DNA of 64,000 nucleotides from Bradyrhizobium cosmicum (GCF_007290395.2 NZ_CP041656.2:3720001-3784000), one strand, 5' to 3'. Numbered from the stretch's first letter, positions 35,058 to 44,560 are shown. Numbers and translations are program-made. The notes: generated from the letters alone by a model not told the origin.

Positions 35058-36953
35058 CTACAGGAATCCGATCGAGATCCAGGGGAAGATCGCGACGATG
35101 ATCAATCCCACCAGCAGCGCCAGCAGATAGCCCCAGATCGGCCTGATGCCTTCGGCTGGATCGACCTTTCCGATGGCGCAGGCGGCATAATAGCCGACGC
35201 CGAACGGCGGGGCGAATAGCCCGATACCCATCGCCAGAATGATGATCATGGCGTAGTGCACCTCGTGCACCCCGACCAGCCGCGCGATCGGAAACATCAG
35301 CGGTCCGAACAGCACGATGGCTGGAATACCTTCCAGCACGCTGCCGAGGATCACGAAGGCCAGGATTGAGACGGCGATGAAGGTCGCGGCGCCGCCGGGC
35401 AGGCCGGTCATGGAAGCCGCCAGCGCTCGCGAGAAGCCGGATTGGGTCAGGCCCCATGCCATGCCGGTCGCAGTGCCGATGATCAGCAGGATCGCGCCGG
35501 ACAGGCAGGCGGTCTCGATCAGCATCGGCAGGAGCCGCCGCCAGTCGAACTGGCGGTAGATCAGAAGCCCGATGACCAGCGCGTAGACGATGCCGATCGT
35601 CGAGACTTCGGTGGCGGTCGCGATGCCTTCGACGACGGCGTAACGGATCACGAAGGGCAGGGCCAGGGCAGGGATCGAGACCACGAACGCACGGGCGATC
35701 TCGCCCGACGTGGCGCGCCGGACGTGGCTGAGATCCTCGCCGCGGTAGCGCCACCACACCAGCCCCGACAGCGTCAGCGCCAGCACGACGCCGGGCAGCA
35801 GGCCGCCGGTGAACAGCGCCGAGATCGAGACGCCCGTGACCGATCCGATGGTGATCAGCACCAGGCTCGGCGGAATGGTTTCGGTCTGGGCGCCGGTGGC
35901 GGCGAGCAGGGCGACGAGATCGCCGGGCTTGGCGCCGCGCTGCTTCATCTCCGGAAACAGCACCGGTGCGACGGCCGCCATGTCGGCCGCCTTGGCACCG
36001 GAGATGCCGGAGACCAGGTACATGGCACCGACCAGCACGTAATGCAGGCCGCCGCGGACATGGCCGAGCAGGCTTGCCAGGAACGCCACCATCGCCCGCG
36101 CCATGCCGGTCATTTCGATCAGGAGCCCGAGGAAGACGAACAGCGGCACCGAGAGCAGGATGAGGTGGCTCATGCCCTCGTCCATCCGTCCGACCAGCAC
36201 CATCAACGGGGTCCGCGTGGTCAGCGCCAGATAGCCGAAGATCGCAAGCCCAAAGGCGAACGCGATCGGCACGCCGGCGAACACGCAAAAGCCGACCACG
36301 CCGACGAAGAAGATAATGAGGTTGATGTTGCCGAGCGGCTTGAACAGCGGCTGCGCGAACCAGAACAGGGCGATCAACACGACGACCGTTGCCACGGCAG
36401 TCAGCAAGGTCTTGAGGTTGCCGACACGGGCGAGCCGCAGCAGCGCGAACAGCACCATCAGGCAGATGCCTACAGGCAGCGCGGCCGCGCGCCAGGTGTT
36501 GGAGATCTGGAGTGCCGGTGTCGTGATGAAACTCTCTTCGTAGGCATATTCATAGGACGGGTGCACGATCAGCAGCAGGAACGCCAGCGCCGCGCAGGTC
36601 GCAACGACGTCGAGATAAGCCCAGAGCCTGGGACCGGCGCTCGCGACCAGCGCCGTCATCCGCATGTGCTCGCTGCGGCGGAATGCGACCGCCGAGCCCA
36701 GCATCGCCAGCCACAGGAACAGCATCGAGGCCAGCTCGTCGGACCACACCAGCGGCGCATGCAGCACGTAGCGCGAGACCACGCCGGCAAACAGGATCAC
36801 GATCTCGGCGACGACAAGGATCGCCGCCGGGATCTCGACCAGCCATTTGAGTGCAAGCTCGATGGAACCGAGCAGGGACCGGCGGCGAGGGGACTGAGCC
36901 ACCTCGCCGGCCAAGGTGGGTGTCACCGCTGGCGTCATCTCGACATGAGCCAT
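35058..36953 (-). CDS. TRAP transporter fused permease (DctQ-DctM)
   Basis: 631 aa. Residues about 30-200 form a four-helix DctQ-like domain (FAGVVSRYVLHAPLVWSDEL, FRRSEHMRM). Residues about 210-631 form the DctM domain (GISGAKAADMAAVAPVLFPEM, QTETIPPSLVLITIGS, LFAPPFGVGYY). The fusion is a recognised TRAP variant. It lies between its receptor gene upstream and the CoA ligase downstream, 25 bp away. Confidence 0.93.
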   Translation of the reverse strand: MAHVEMTPAVTPTLAGEVAQSPRRRSLLGSIELALKWLVEIPAAILVVAEIVILFAGVVSRYVLHAPLVWSDELASMLFLWLAMLGSAVAFRRSEHMRMTALVASAGPRLWAYLDVVATCAALAFLLLIVHPSYEYAYEESFITTPALQISNTWRAAALPVGICLMVLFALLRLARVGNLKTLLTAVATVVVLIALFWFAQPLFKPLGNINLIIFFVGVVGFCVFAGVPIAFAFGLAIFGYLALTTRTPLMVLVGRMDEGMSHLILLSVPLFVFLGLLIEMTGMARAMVAFLASLLGHVRGGLHYVLVGAMYLVSGISGAKAADMAAVAPVLFPEMKQRGAKPGDLVALLAATGAQTETIPPSLVLITIGSVTGVSISALFTGGLLPGVVLALTLSGLVWWRYRGEDLSHVRRATSGEIARAFVVSIPALALPFVIRYAVVEGIATATEVSTIGIVYALVIGLLIYRQFDWRRLLPMLIETACLSGAILLIIGTATGMAWGLTQSGFSRALAASMTGLPGGAATFIAVSILAFVILGSVLEGIPAIVLFGPLMFPIARLVGVHEVHYAMIIILAMGIGLFAPPFGVGYYAACAIGKVDPAEGIRPIWGYLLALLVGLIIVAIFPWISIGFL

Positions 36954-36992
36954 GTAGGCTAAACTCCTGGCAAGGCCCCTATTGCTGACGCG

Positions 36993-38024
36993 TTACGACA
37001 GTTTGCCGACGGATTTTTCGAGCAGCTCCCAGGCCTTCTCGCCGTACTTGCCCTTCCACTCATTGTAGAAGCCTGCCGAGCGCAGCTTGTCGCGGAACGG
37101 CCCGACCTCGGGCTGGTTGAACAGCAGGCCCTTGCCGGTCAGCTCCTGCCTGACGCTGATATTGAGCTTCTCGGTGTCCTCGCGCTCCTTCACGGCGGCG
37201 GCGTTGACGTTCCTGGCGACGATGGTCTTGATGTCGTCCGGAAGCGCAGCCCAGGCGCGGCGGTTCATCAGGAACCAGAAGCCGTCCCACATGTGGTTGG
37301 TCATCGAGCAGTACTTCTGGACCTCGTACAGCTTCGCCGTCGAGATCAGCGCCAGCGGGTTCTCCTGGCCCTCGACGATCTTGGTCTGCAGCGCCGAATA
37401 GACCTCGGCGAAATTGATCGAGGCGGGCGAGGCGTCGAACGCCTTGAACATCGAGGTCCACAGCGGCGACACCGGCACGCGGATCTTGAAGCCCTTGAAG
37501 TCGTCAGGACCGTTGATCGGCTTGGTCGAGGACGTGGTCTGGCGGAAGCCGTTGTCCCAGATCTTGTCCATGACCTCGAGGCCGGCCTTGTTGATCTCGC
37601 CACGCACATAGGCGCCGAGGTCGCCGTCCATGGCCTTCCAGACCGTGGGGTAATCGGGGAACGCAAAGCCGATGCCGTTGATCGAGGCCGCCGGCACCAG
37701 GGTCGCCAGGATCAGGCCGGACAGCGTGAAGAACTCGACGCCGCCGGAGCGCACCTGGCTCAGCATGTCGGTGTCGGAGCCGAGCTGGCTGTTCGGGAAC
37801 ACTTGCATGTCGAACCGGCCATTGGTCTCGGTCTTGATGGCCGCCGCCATCTCACGGGCGCGCGCCACGAACGGATGCGATTCCGGCAGGTTGTTGGCGA
37901 ACTTGTAGGTGAACTCGGCGGCCTGGGCACGGGCCACATAGGGCGCGCTGACGCCGCCAAAGACGGCGGTCGCGGCGGAGGCCTTGAGAAGCGTGCGTCG
38001 GGAAAAACGGGTTGAAAAGACCAT
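36993..38024 (-). CDS. TRAP transporter substrate-binding protein with Tat signal
   Basis: 343 aa from the ATG at 38024 (GAGGAAG upstream). A twin-arginine signal (SRRTLLKAS, then a hydrophobic stretch ending VARAQA) sends the folded receptor to the periplasm. The DctP core shows FKGFKIRVPVSPLWTSMFKA with the substrate Arg, and ENPLALISTAKLYEVQKY. First gene of the receptor, permease, CoA-ligase operon. Confidence 0.93.
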   Translation of the reverse strand: MVFSTRFSRRTLLKASAATAVFGGVSAPYVARAQAAEFTYKFANNLPESHPFVARAREMAAAIKTETNGRFDMQVFPNSQLGSDTDMLSQVRSGGVEFFTLSGLILATLVPAASINGIGFAFPDYPTVWKAMDGDLGAYVRGEINKAGLEVMDKIWDNGFRQTTSSTKPINGPDDFKGFKIRVPVSPLWTSMFKAFDASPASINFAEVYSALQTKIVEGQENPLALISTAKLYEVQKYCSMTNHMWDGFWFLMNRRAWAALPDDIKTIVARNVNAAAVKEREDTEKLNISVRQELTGKGLLFNQPEVGPFRDKLRSAGFYNEWKGKYGEKAWELLEKSVGKLS

Positions 38025-38185
38025 GGGTCTGCTTCCTCGGAAGTTTGTTCTTGTTGTGAGATGCAAACCTATACGGACGTCGGGCCAGAAGGTCATCTGC
38101 GATCTCGCGAAGCTCGCTTATTGCAGCCGGACAACGTCGCGGCAATATCGGCTTTCGGCGAGATGCGCCGGACAAGAAACGCGAG

Positions 38186-38207
38186 AACAACCCCATGCAC
38201 AGTAGCC
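38186..38207 (-). repeat. dispersed 22-bp intergenic repeat, copy 2
   Basis: Reverse complement of the repeat at 18059-18080, identical over 22 bases. It lies upstream of the Tat-signal TRAP receptor gene, at the edge of the defence island. Confidence 0.6.
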
Positions 38208-38838
38208 GTCAAGCGCTGCGGCGTCGGTTGAGGTTCAAGCCGGAAACAGGCCTAGAGCAAAGGCGCTGTGGCAGGAGATCCAACTAAGTATTTGATAGAA
38301 CTGTAGATAAATATATTCCATAATATACCTTATGCGAATTGTGGATATGGTGCCGCTGGTGTTGGGTTGTGAAGCTTCTCTCTTAATCTGAGTCTGTTCT
38401 CAGCCATTTTGAGTCTGTCTAGGAGACAATCGTCGAGCCGCAGGCCGCGATCGCCACAGCCCGGTAGACGCTGGCTTCCTTGGCAAACGCGACTGCAGCC
38501 CACGTCCACCCTTCGGCGGAGAACTCGCCAGCGTTCGTCGCTGGAGATGCGGAACGAAAGGCATGGGAAGCTAAGTCCGCTGAATCGCACGGTCAGTTAC
38601 CGCGCGATCGGGGTTTCTAACGCAGCATCGCTCATTTTGGCCTGGGCCTCGCGCACCGGATGTCGCGATCAACTGACCGCGTGCCGATACCAAGAATCCG
38701 TTACGGTGACGCCGTCAGGAGGGCTTCGAGCTCACTTGATCCTGTTGGCCGGCACGATGGTCTTGGTCGGAGCAAACGGCAGCTCGGGCGCCCCCGCCCT
38801 CACCTGCGCTTCCAGTCCAAGCGATAACACTATGGACT
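38208..38838. other. non-coding stretch at the edge of the defence island
   Basis: No ORF here has a credible start and coding character. The segment 38285-38350 is notably AT-rich (ATAAATATATTCCATAATAT) against the high-GC surroundings, and TGAGTCTG occurs near 38390 and again near 38410. The change in composition marks the passage from core genes to the island. I see no integrase, tRNA or attachment site. Confidence 0.5.
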
Positions 38839-40323
38839 CTATTCCTCGGTCACCGTCGGTCGCACCTCGGAGCCAGCCACCGGATAATAGTCTCCGAGCT
38901 TCGAATGGCGCGCCAGATTCATGGGTCGGTAGAGCGCCAATTCGTAGTAGTGCTGGACTCCGTCTTTGGCCGCGAGGCGTTCCAACACGCTGGAATGCAG
39001 GATGGCTTCGGGCTGGACCTCGCGGAGTCCTTCGGCCCACTTGAAGCGCCCCCCGAGCCAGCCGGGCTCGCGCTCGTCGTGCTGCGGACCGAGCGGGTCC
39101 GGATTGAGCTTGAGATATCGGTCGTCGACCCTGATGCCGAAACCGTCTGCAGTCTGCCCATCCGGGAGGTTTCTGGCTGCGTGAACCATCCAGGCGAGCG
39201 TGATATCGGACAAGCGTGCCTCGTTTTCCGGATAGCTGCCGCCTACGTCGCTGTGGTTGCCCGCGAACCAGATCTGCTGCAGCCAATCCGGATACTCGTC
39301 CGGACGTTCAGGTCCCTTGTTGTGAGCCCCTCCCCACGGCACCCTAGCGAAATCGGCGCGGTTCTCGTCGATCGACATGGCGTGGCGCGCATACCAGACC
39401 GCGTTGTTCAGGTGCAGGTCGTAGAACTGCATCTTGGGCGTCGCGAGATGAAGCGTCTGAAGGAACGAATGTTCTTTCAGGCCGGTCGCAAACTTCACGT
39501 GGGTCGCGACGTATCCGACCAACGCGGCGAGAGCCGCGACGCCCATCGACCAGAAGAAGGTCGGCAGGAACGGAAACAGGAAGAACGACTGCGCGTAGCT
39601 GGCCGCGAGGATGAGGAGCGCGGCGGAACCGACCAGCGCCCCGGAGAGCAGATAGCTTCCCAAAGCCGCGACGGTGTCGAACACGCCGATGAAGAACGGC
39701 ACCGCGTTCGGGCCGCCAGTCCGGTCGCTGCCGTACCGTTGTCGGAAGCGCTCAGCGAGAGCGACGCGCTGCGCCAAATACGCCGCGTCCTTCGGCGAGC
39801 TGACGTGCTGGTACACTGTCTTGACTGCTTCCCGAGCGACACGGGTCGTCGTTCCCACGTCGCGACGCAGCGGCGACCCATCGGGCATTCTGGTCGGCAC
39901 GCCGCAGAGCCCGATCACCGCCGCCAGGCATCTCACTGTGTAGGCGCCTCGACTGAAGCCGAACAGGAAGATCCGGTCTCCGGGCCTCCACATGCGGATG
40001 ATGGCTGCGTAGCAGTCGACGATGTTCGTCGTGATCCCAAGCCCGGTCGCTTGGCTCGCGACATTGTGGAGCCATCGGTAGGCCCGCGTGGCGAAGATCG
40101 CTCCTCCGGGCGGCTGGGAGCCAAGACCAGCATCGTAGAACGCCAACTGGTCCGCAGGGTCGATGTCCGTGTCGGGGCCGCAGCGGCTCGCGCGGTACAG
40201 CTTGTAGATGTTGGACCGATTTTCGTCCGGACGCAGGCCACCAGCCTGGCCCGTACCATCGGAAAAAATCAAGATATTGCGCCCCCTTAGGGACGGGTTC
40301 TCAACCGATACCTCATCGCTCAT
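38839..40323 (-). CDS. DUF2235 lipase-like protein with internal membrane helices
   Basis: 494 aa. The alpha/beta-hydrolase core has the opening ILIFSDGTGQ, the nucleophile elbow GFSRGAYT, the acidic GVFDTVAALG, and the late His in NHSDVGGSYPE, so a Ser-Asp-His set is complete. DUF2235 includes the Tle1 phospholipases of type VI secretion. Two hydrophobic segments (about 225-285) would anchor it in the membrane. No VgrG, PAAR or immunity gene is near. It is divergent from the CBASS operon, whose effector CapV is also a lipase, so a defence role, perhaps as a second effector, is plausible. Confidence 0.75.
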   Translation of the reverse strand: MSDEVSVENPSLRGRNILIFSDGTGQAGGLRPDENRSNIYKLYRASRCGPDTDIDPADQLAFYDAGLGSQPPGGAIFATRAYRWLHNVASQATGLGITTNIVDCYAAIIRMWRPGDRIFLFGFSRGAYTVRCLAAVIGLCGVPTRMPDGSPLRRDVGTTTRVAREAVKTVYQHVSSPKDAAYLAQRVALAERFRQRYGSDRTGGPNAVPFFIGVFDTVAALGSYLLSGALVGSAALLILAASYAQSFFLFPFLPTFFWSMGVAALAALVGYVATHVKFATGLKEHSFLQTLHLATPKMQFYDLHLNNAVWYARHAMSIDENRADFARVPWGGAHNKGPERPDEYPDWLQQIWFAGNHSDVGGSYPENEARLSDITLAWMVHAARNLPDGQTADGFGIRVDDRYLKLNPDPLGPQHDEREPGWLGGRFKWAEGLREVQPEAILHSSVLERLAAKDGVQHYYELALYRPMNLARHSKLGDYYPVAGSEVRPTVTEE

Positions 40324-40383
40324 GGCAAAATCGGCCTACTGCAGGTTGAAGTTGGCCATGAAGCGCGTGCGATTCGTTAAATG

Positions 40384-40423
40384 TCAATATCTAGCGGCTC
40401 AATAATTTCGACTCTCAATATCT
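40384..40423. promoter_or_regulatory. direct repeats in the DUF2235-capV divergent promoter region
   Basis: TCAATATCT occurs at 40384-40392 and 40415-40423, 31 bases apart, about three helical turns. The sequence is AT-rich within the 253-bp gap between two divergent genes, so it could be a regulator site or promoter elements. No regulator gene adjoins the CBASS operon. Confidence 0.35.
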
Positions 40424-40576
40424 TGAAGAAGTGCGAGCCCATCCCACGTGTTCAAGATAAGTGCCCGAAATACGGGCAGCGGTTTCGGCCCCGGGGGGCC
40501 TTATGCGGTTCGCGAACGAAAACTCGCGCGCGTCGGCGCGCCAATTCAGCGGTCCCAAGGACCGGTCGGAGGGCGC

Positions 40577-41722
40577 ATGACCGACGGTCACCCTTTCCGC
40601 GTCCTGAGCCTGGACGGCGGTGGCATGCGCGGCACGTACACGGCGACTTACCTCGATCGCGTCGCGATGGCGTTCGCGCGGCGCAGGAAGCTCGATTCTC
40701 TCGATATAGGCAAGGGGTTCGACCTGATCATCGGCACCAGCACCGGCGCGATCATCGGCTGCGCCCTCGCCGTCGGTAGGCCGCTTTCAGAGGTTGTCGC
40801 CCTCTATCGCAGGCACGGTCCGAGGATCTTCTCGAAAAAGCTCCCCTCAAGCCTGGTCGGCGTGGCTCCGGACCTGCTTTTCCGGAAAAGGGCTCTCGAG
40901 GCCGGCGAGGCCGAGCTGCTCGGCGCGCTCGTCGACACCATCGGTGAGGAGACCATGGCCGAGGTCTACGAACGGCGCGGCATCGCGCTGGCGTTTTCCG
41001 CTGTGGAGATGAGCCAGCATCGGGCATGGGTTTTCAAGACGCCCCATTTCGCCGCCACCAATCATCGCGACGACAACTACCGCCTTGCCGACGTCTGCCT
41101 CGCGTCCTCGGCCGCACCGCTCTATCGCTCGCTGGCCGCCATCGATCAGCCCGACGGCGGCGACGGCAACCCGTTCAACGTGTTCGCCGACGGCGGACTT
41201 TGGGCCAACAATCCGGTCCTCCTGGGCCTGATCGAAGCCCTCGACGTGGCCGAGGCCGGTCGCGAGATCCAGATCTTCTCGCTCGGAACGTGCCCCGTGC
41301 CGCAGGGCGAGCAAATAACGAGAGGCAACCGGCACCGCGGTCTCCCGGAATGGAAGTTCGGCGGCAACGCCGCGAGCCTGTCCGTCGACGCGCAAGAGTT
41401 TGCCTTCGACCACATGGCGCGAAAACTGACCAAGCACGTCAACCGCAAGTGCACCATCGTGCGCTTCCCGCACGACAAGGTGCCGGCGACGCTGGTGCCC
41501 TACCTCTCGCTCGACGACACGCGCGAGGAAGCGATGAACGCGCTGATCACCCAGGCGCGGACCGACGCCGACATGACGAACAGCAAGTGCGCCTATCGCG
41601 ACACCGATCCAGAGGCCGAGCTGATCTGCTCGCTGTTCGAAACCACTCCTCCCCTTGAAGAGCCGCCGGCCGCTCGGCGATCGAGGGACATCGATGCCGC
41701 GGCCGCCAGCCTATCGAGGTGA
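40577..41722 (+). CDS. capV: CBASS effector phospholipase CapV (patatin-like)
   Basis: 381 aa from an ATG with GGAGG just upstream. Patatin motifs: the oxyanion loop DGGGMRG (about 13-19), the nucleophile GTSTG (Ser about 54), and the DGG dyad Asp in FADGGLWANNP (about 205). In CBASS, CapV is activated by the cyclic dinucleotide made by the neighbouring synthase and destroys the inner membrane, killing the infected cell. First gene of a four-gene operon in the same order as in Vibrio cholerae (capV, synthase, cap2, cap3). Confidence 0.92.
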   Translation: MTDGHPFRVLSLDGGGMRGTYTATYLDRVAMAFARRRKLDSLDIGKGFDLIIGTSTGAIIGCALAVGRPLSEVVALYRRHGPRIFSKKLPSSLVGVAPDLLFRKRALEAGEAELLGALVDTIGEETMAEVYERRGIALAFSAVEMSQHRAWVFKTPHFAATNHRDDNYRLADVCLASSAAPLYRSLAAIDQPDGGDGNPFNVFADGGLWANNPVLLGLIEALDVAEAGREIQIFSLGTCPVPQGEQITRGNRHRGLPEWKFGGNAASLSVDAQEFAFDHMARKLTKHVNRKCTIVRFPHDKVPATLVPYLSLDDTREEAMNALITQARTDADMTNSKCAYRDTDPEAELICSLFETTPPLEEPPAARRSRDIDAAAASLSR

Positions 41723-41724
41723 CC

Positions 41725-42780
41725 ATGTACGATTGTTCCGACGCCGTTCTCGCATACCACGACGACGAGGTGACGCTCCCGGGCGGGGAGCGCACCGCGA
41801 TGAGGAAGCGGCGCGACGCCAACCGTGAGCGCCTGACGAAGGGCCTTTCCGAGGCCAAGAAGCCGGCGCCGCTCCAGTTCAAGTCGCAGGGCAGCTACGC
41901 CATGAGGACGATGACGCAGCATCCCGACAACGACTACGATATCGACGACGGCGTCTATTTCGCCAAGGAGGATCTGGTGGGTGAGCGCGGCGCCGAGATG
42001 ACCGCCCTTCAGGCGCGTCAGATGGTGCGCGACGCCGTCGACGACGGAGGCTTCAAGACGCCGCCGGAAGTGCGCAACAACTGCGTGCGCGTCTACTATG
42101 AGGCGGGATATCACGTCGATCTGCCCGTGTACCGCAGGGTCACGACCAAGGACGTGTTCGGCAAGGAGTCCCACTACTATGAACTCGCCAGCACCGACTG
42201 GAAGCGGTCGGATGCGCGAGATGTGACCGCGTGGTTCGAGAAGGAAAACGACGCGCAGAGTCCGGACACCGAAAACGGGCGCCAGCTTCGGCGCGTCGTG
42301 CGCGAGATAAAGATGTACGCCAGAAGCCGGTCGAGCTGGAAGGCCCAGATCCTGAGCGGCTTCGGCATCACCAAGCTCGTCACCGAGTGCTTTCGTGGCG
42401 ACGCCGATCGCGAGGACAAGGCGCTGCACGACACCATGAAGGCCATCCGCGACCGTCTGAAGTGGAATCTGGTGGTGCAGCACCCCGTGACACCGGGCGG
42501 CACCATCACCAAGGGCAACGAGGATCCCAAGGCCAAATTCCTTCGCGAGAAGCTGGACGAGGCCTTGGCGAACCTCGCACCGCTCTTCGACAGCGACTGC
42601 GACAGGCAGAAGGCGCTGAAGTGCTGGGACAAGGTATACGCCACCGAGTTCTTCAGCGACCGCTACAAGCCGGTCAGCAAGGCCTCGAGCAGCGTCGCGG
42701 CCCCTGCGCTCGCGGGTCTGTTCTCCGGACGGGAGCCGGAGGCGGCCGTCCGGAAGGATGGTGGCGGCCGGTATGCCTGA
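41725..42780 (+). CDS. CBASS cyclic dinucleotide synthase (CD-NTase, DncV-like)
   Basis: 351 aa from the ATG at 41725 with GAGG well spaced; the GTG at 41719 has no room for a ribosome-binding site. Nucleotidyltransferase motifs: QGSYAMRTM (GS loop, about 56), DYDIDDGVYF (two catalytic Asp, about 72-75), and the third Asp in YHVDLPVY (about 132). The MDIDDG-like motif and the CapV partner point to the DncV clade, which makes 3',3'-cGAMP (family knowledge; product not provable here). The C-terminus ends GGGRYA; a small terminal residue fits conjugation by Cap2. It starts two bases after the capV stop. Confidence 0.92.
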   Translation: MYDCSDAVLAYHDDEVTLPGGERTAMRKRRDANRERLTKGLSEAKKPAPLQFKSQGSYAMRTMTQHPDNDYDIDDGVYFAKEDLVGERGAEMTALQARQMVRDAVDDGGFKTPPEVRNNCVRVYYEAGYHVDLPVYRRVTTKDVFGKESHYYELASTDWKRSDARDVTAWFEKENDAQSPDTENGRQLRRVVREIKMYARSRSSWKAQILSGFGITKLVTECFRGDADREDKALHDTMKAIRDRLKWNLVVQHPVTPGGTITKGNEDPKAKFLREKLDEALANLAPLFDSDCDRQKALKCWDKVYATEFFSDRYKPVSKASSSVAAPALAGLFSGREPEAAVRKDGGGRYA

Positions 42781-44560
42781 TCGCGTGTCGCGGCCTCCCT
42801 CCTTCGAGGATGCACTCCTCATGGTCGAGGACCGCATCCGACGGAGGCTGGGCGGCTTCGAGCGACTCGATCGGCGGGCTCTCGGCAAGTACGCGGGCCG
42901 GCAGCCGGCGGCCGGATGGCGGCTGACGATACCGACGCCGGAAGGAGACCGGCGCCTCGACGTCGTCGTGCCCAGGCAGTTCCCCTTCGCCCTTCCGCGG
43001 GTGGCCTTCGTCGGCCCGTCGATGTTCCTGAAGTGGGCCCATTTCGAGAGGGACAGCGTCCTTTGTCTCGATGGCGAGGGATTCGATGTCGAGCGGCCCG
43101 GCGCCGTGGTGGCCGACCGCATTGCGTCCGCCTGCCGGCTCATCGGCGAGTGCGAGCGCGGCGAACGGGACGGCGACTTCGTCGACGAATTTCTCTCCTA
43201 TTGGGGCCAGGCTTCGAACGACGAGAGCGTTCCAATCTACAGCCTGTTGCCGCCGAACGGCCCGTCGAGGTTGGTGCGGGTCTGGCGCGGCAAGCGGTTT
43301 GTGCTCGTCGCGGACGATGACGAGGCGATCGCAGCGTGGTTGAAGAACCGCTTCGGCTCGGTCGACATCAAGACCCAGTCGGGAGCGCTCATCTGGCTCG
43401 ATCGGCCACCGCTGCCCGCGGCCTTCCCTAACAGCGGCGCCGCTGTTCGCCGACTCGCTGCGGAAGGCGGGTTTACCGACGAGCAGCTCTGCGAACTGGT
43501 GACGCAGGATGCCAGCGGCGCCACGCTGCTGCTTGGGATCGACACGCCCGCCGGGCCCGCCCTCGCCTCGACTTGGGTCCCCCATCCCACCCGGCACGGG
43601 CGGTCGACCCTCGGTGACGGCTTCAGAAACAAGATGGTGCCGGCCCAGATCGCACTCGGGCGCTATTTCGGCGGTAGCCCGATCAAGCGCGCGAGCGTCG
43701 ATCGGGCCGATGCGTCCTGGATTCACGGACGAGGTGTGAACCCGAGATTCGATCGCTTCCGTCGCGCAAAGGTCGCGATCATCGGATGCGGCTCGGTCGG
43801 CGCCGCCATCGCCGTTCTGCTCGCCCAGTCGGGTATTGGCCGTTTCGTGCTCTTCGATCCGGAACGACTCGCCTGGGCGAACGTCGGCCGGCATCCGCTG
43901 GGCGCTCCCTACGTCCGAACGCACAAATGCATCGGGCTTGCCAGGAAGATCCGGAGCGACTTCCCTCACGTTGCCTCCGTAGATGCGATCGCGCGCGACA
44001 TCGAGACCGTCATCATGGACGAACCCGACGCCCTCGCCGATTGCGATCTCGTCGTCTCGGCGACCGGTTCGTGGGCCACCGAAGCGTTCCTCGACGTCTG
44101 GCACGTCGGCTCTAAGCTCGAGGGGCCGGTGGTCTACGGCTGGACCGAAGCCCATGCGGCCGCCGGACACGCGGTCGCGATCGCCAAGAACGGCCGGAGG
44201 TTCCGCGAAGGCTTCGACGCCTGCGGCAAGCCCCATCTGCAGGTAACGGAGTGGTCCGGACCCACGACGCTGCGTGAACCGGCGTGCGGCGCGGTCTTCC
44301 AGCCCTACGGGGCCGTCGAATTGTCCTTCACTGTCGGCATGATTGCCGAGGTGGTTCTTCGCGCTCTCGATTGCCCGGTGACGGCATCTACGCACGGTCT
44401 CTGGATCGGTCGGTCCGGACCGTTGAGAGCGGCAGGCGGCGACTGGGATCCACGTTGGCGATCCACCGTAGGCTTCCGCGACGAAGGAGGATTCGTGACC
44501 CAACTTCCGTGGCCGGATGGCTCCGCCGCGGCTATGACCGCCGTCGAGGCGGCCGAATGA
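42773..44560 (+). CDS. cap2: CBASS Cap2, ubiquitin-like E2-E1 fusion
   Basis: About 595 aa. The N-terminal E2-like domain has its Cys in SVLCLDGEGFD (about 98). A middle domain (about 150-325) precedes the C-terminal E1/ThiF domain with nucleotide-binding GCGSVGAAIA and DPERLAWANVGRH, and the adenylation-linked Cys in EPACGAVFQPYG (about 505). In type II CBASS this enzyme links the synthase C-terminus to a target, priming second-messenger production. It overlaps the synthase gene by eight bases; an ATG at 42758 would add five residues. It overlaps cap3 by four bases (ATGA). Confidence 0.92.
   Translation: MPDRVSRPPSFEDALLMVEDRIRRRLGGFERLDRRALGKYAGRQPAAGWRLTIPTPEGDRRLDVVVPRQFPFALPRVAFVGPSMFLKWAHFERDSVLCLDGEGFDVERPGAVVADRIASACRLIGECERGERDGDFVDEFLSYWGQASNDESVPIYSLLPPNGPSRLVRVWRGKRFVLVADDDEAIAAWLKNRFGSVDIKTQSGALIWLDRPPLPAAFPNSGAAVRRLAAEGGFTDEQLCELVTQDASGATLLLGIDTPAGPALASTWVPHPTRHGRSTLGDGFRNKMVPAQIALGRYFGGSPIKRASVDRADASWIHGRGVNPRFDRFRRAKVAIIGCGSVGAAIAVLLAQSGIGRFVLFDPERLAWANVGRHPLGAPYVRTHKCIGLARKIRSDFPHVASVDAIARDIETVIMDEPDALADCDLVVSATGSWATEAFLDVWHVGSKLEGPVVYGWTEAHAAAGHAVAIAKNGRRFREGFDACGKPHLQVTEWSGPTTLREPACGAVFQPYGAVELSFTVGMIAEVVLRALDCPVTASTHGLWIGRSGPLRAAGGDWDPRWRSTVGFRDEGGFVTQLPWPDGSAAAMTAVEAAE

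Noticed and set aside
38839..40323. Type VI secretion effector Tle1 assignment for the DUF2235 gene
   Set aside because: No VgrG, PAAR, adaptor or immunity gene is present, and the internal membrane helices and CBASS context fit poorly with a secreted effector.
42674..44503. 609-aa minus-strand ORF opposite Cap2
   Set aside because: Antisense of a gene with intact E2 and E1 motifs; no domain of its own.
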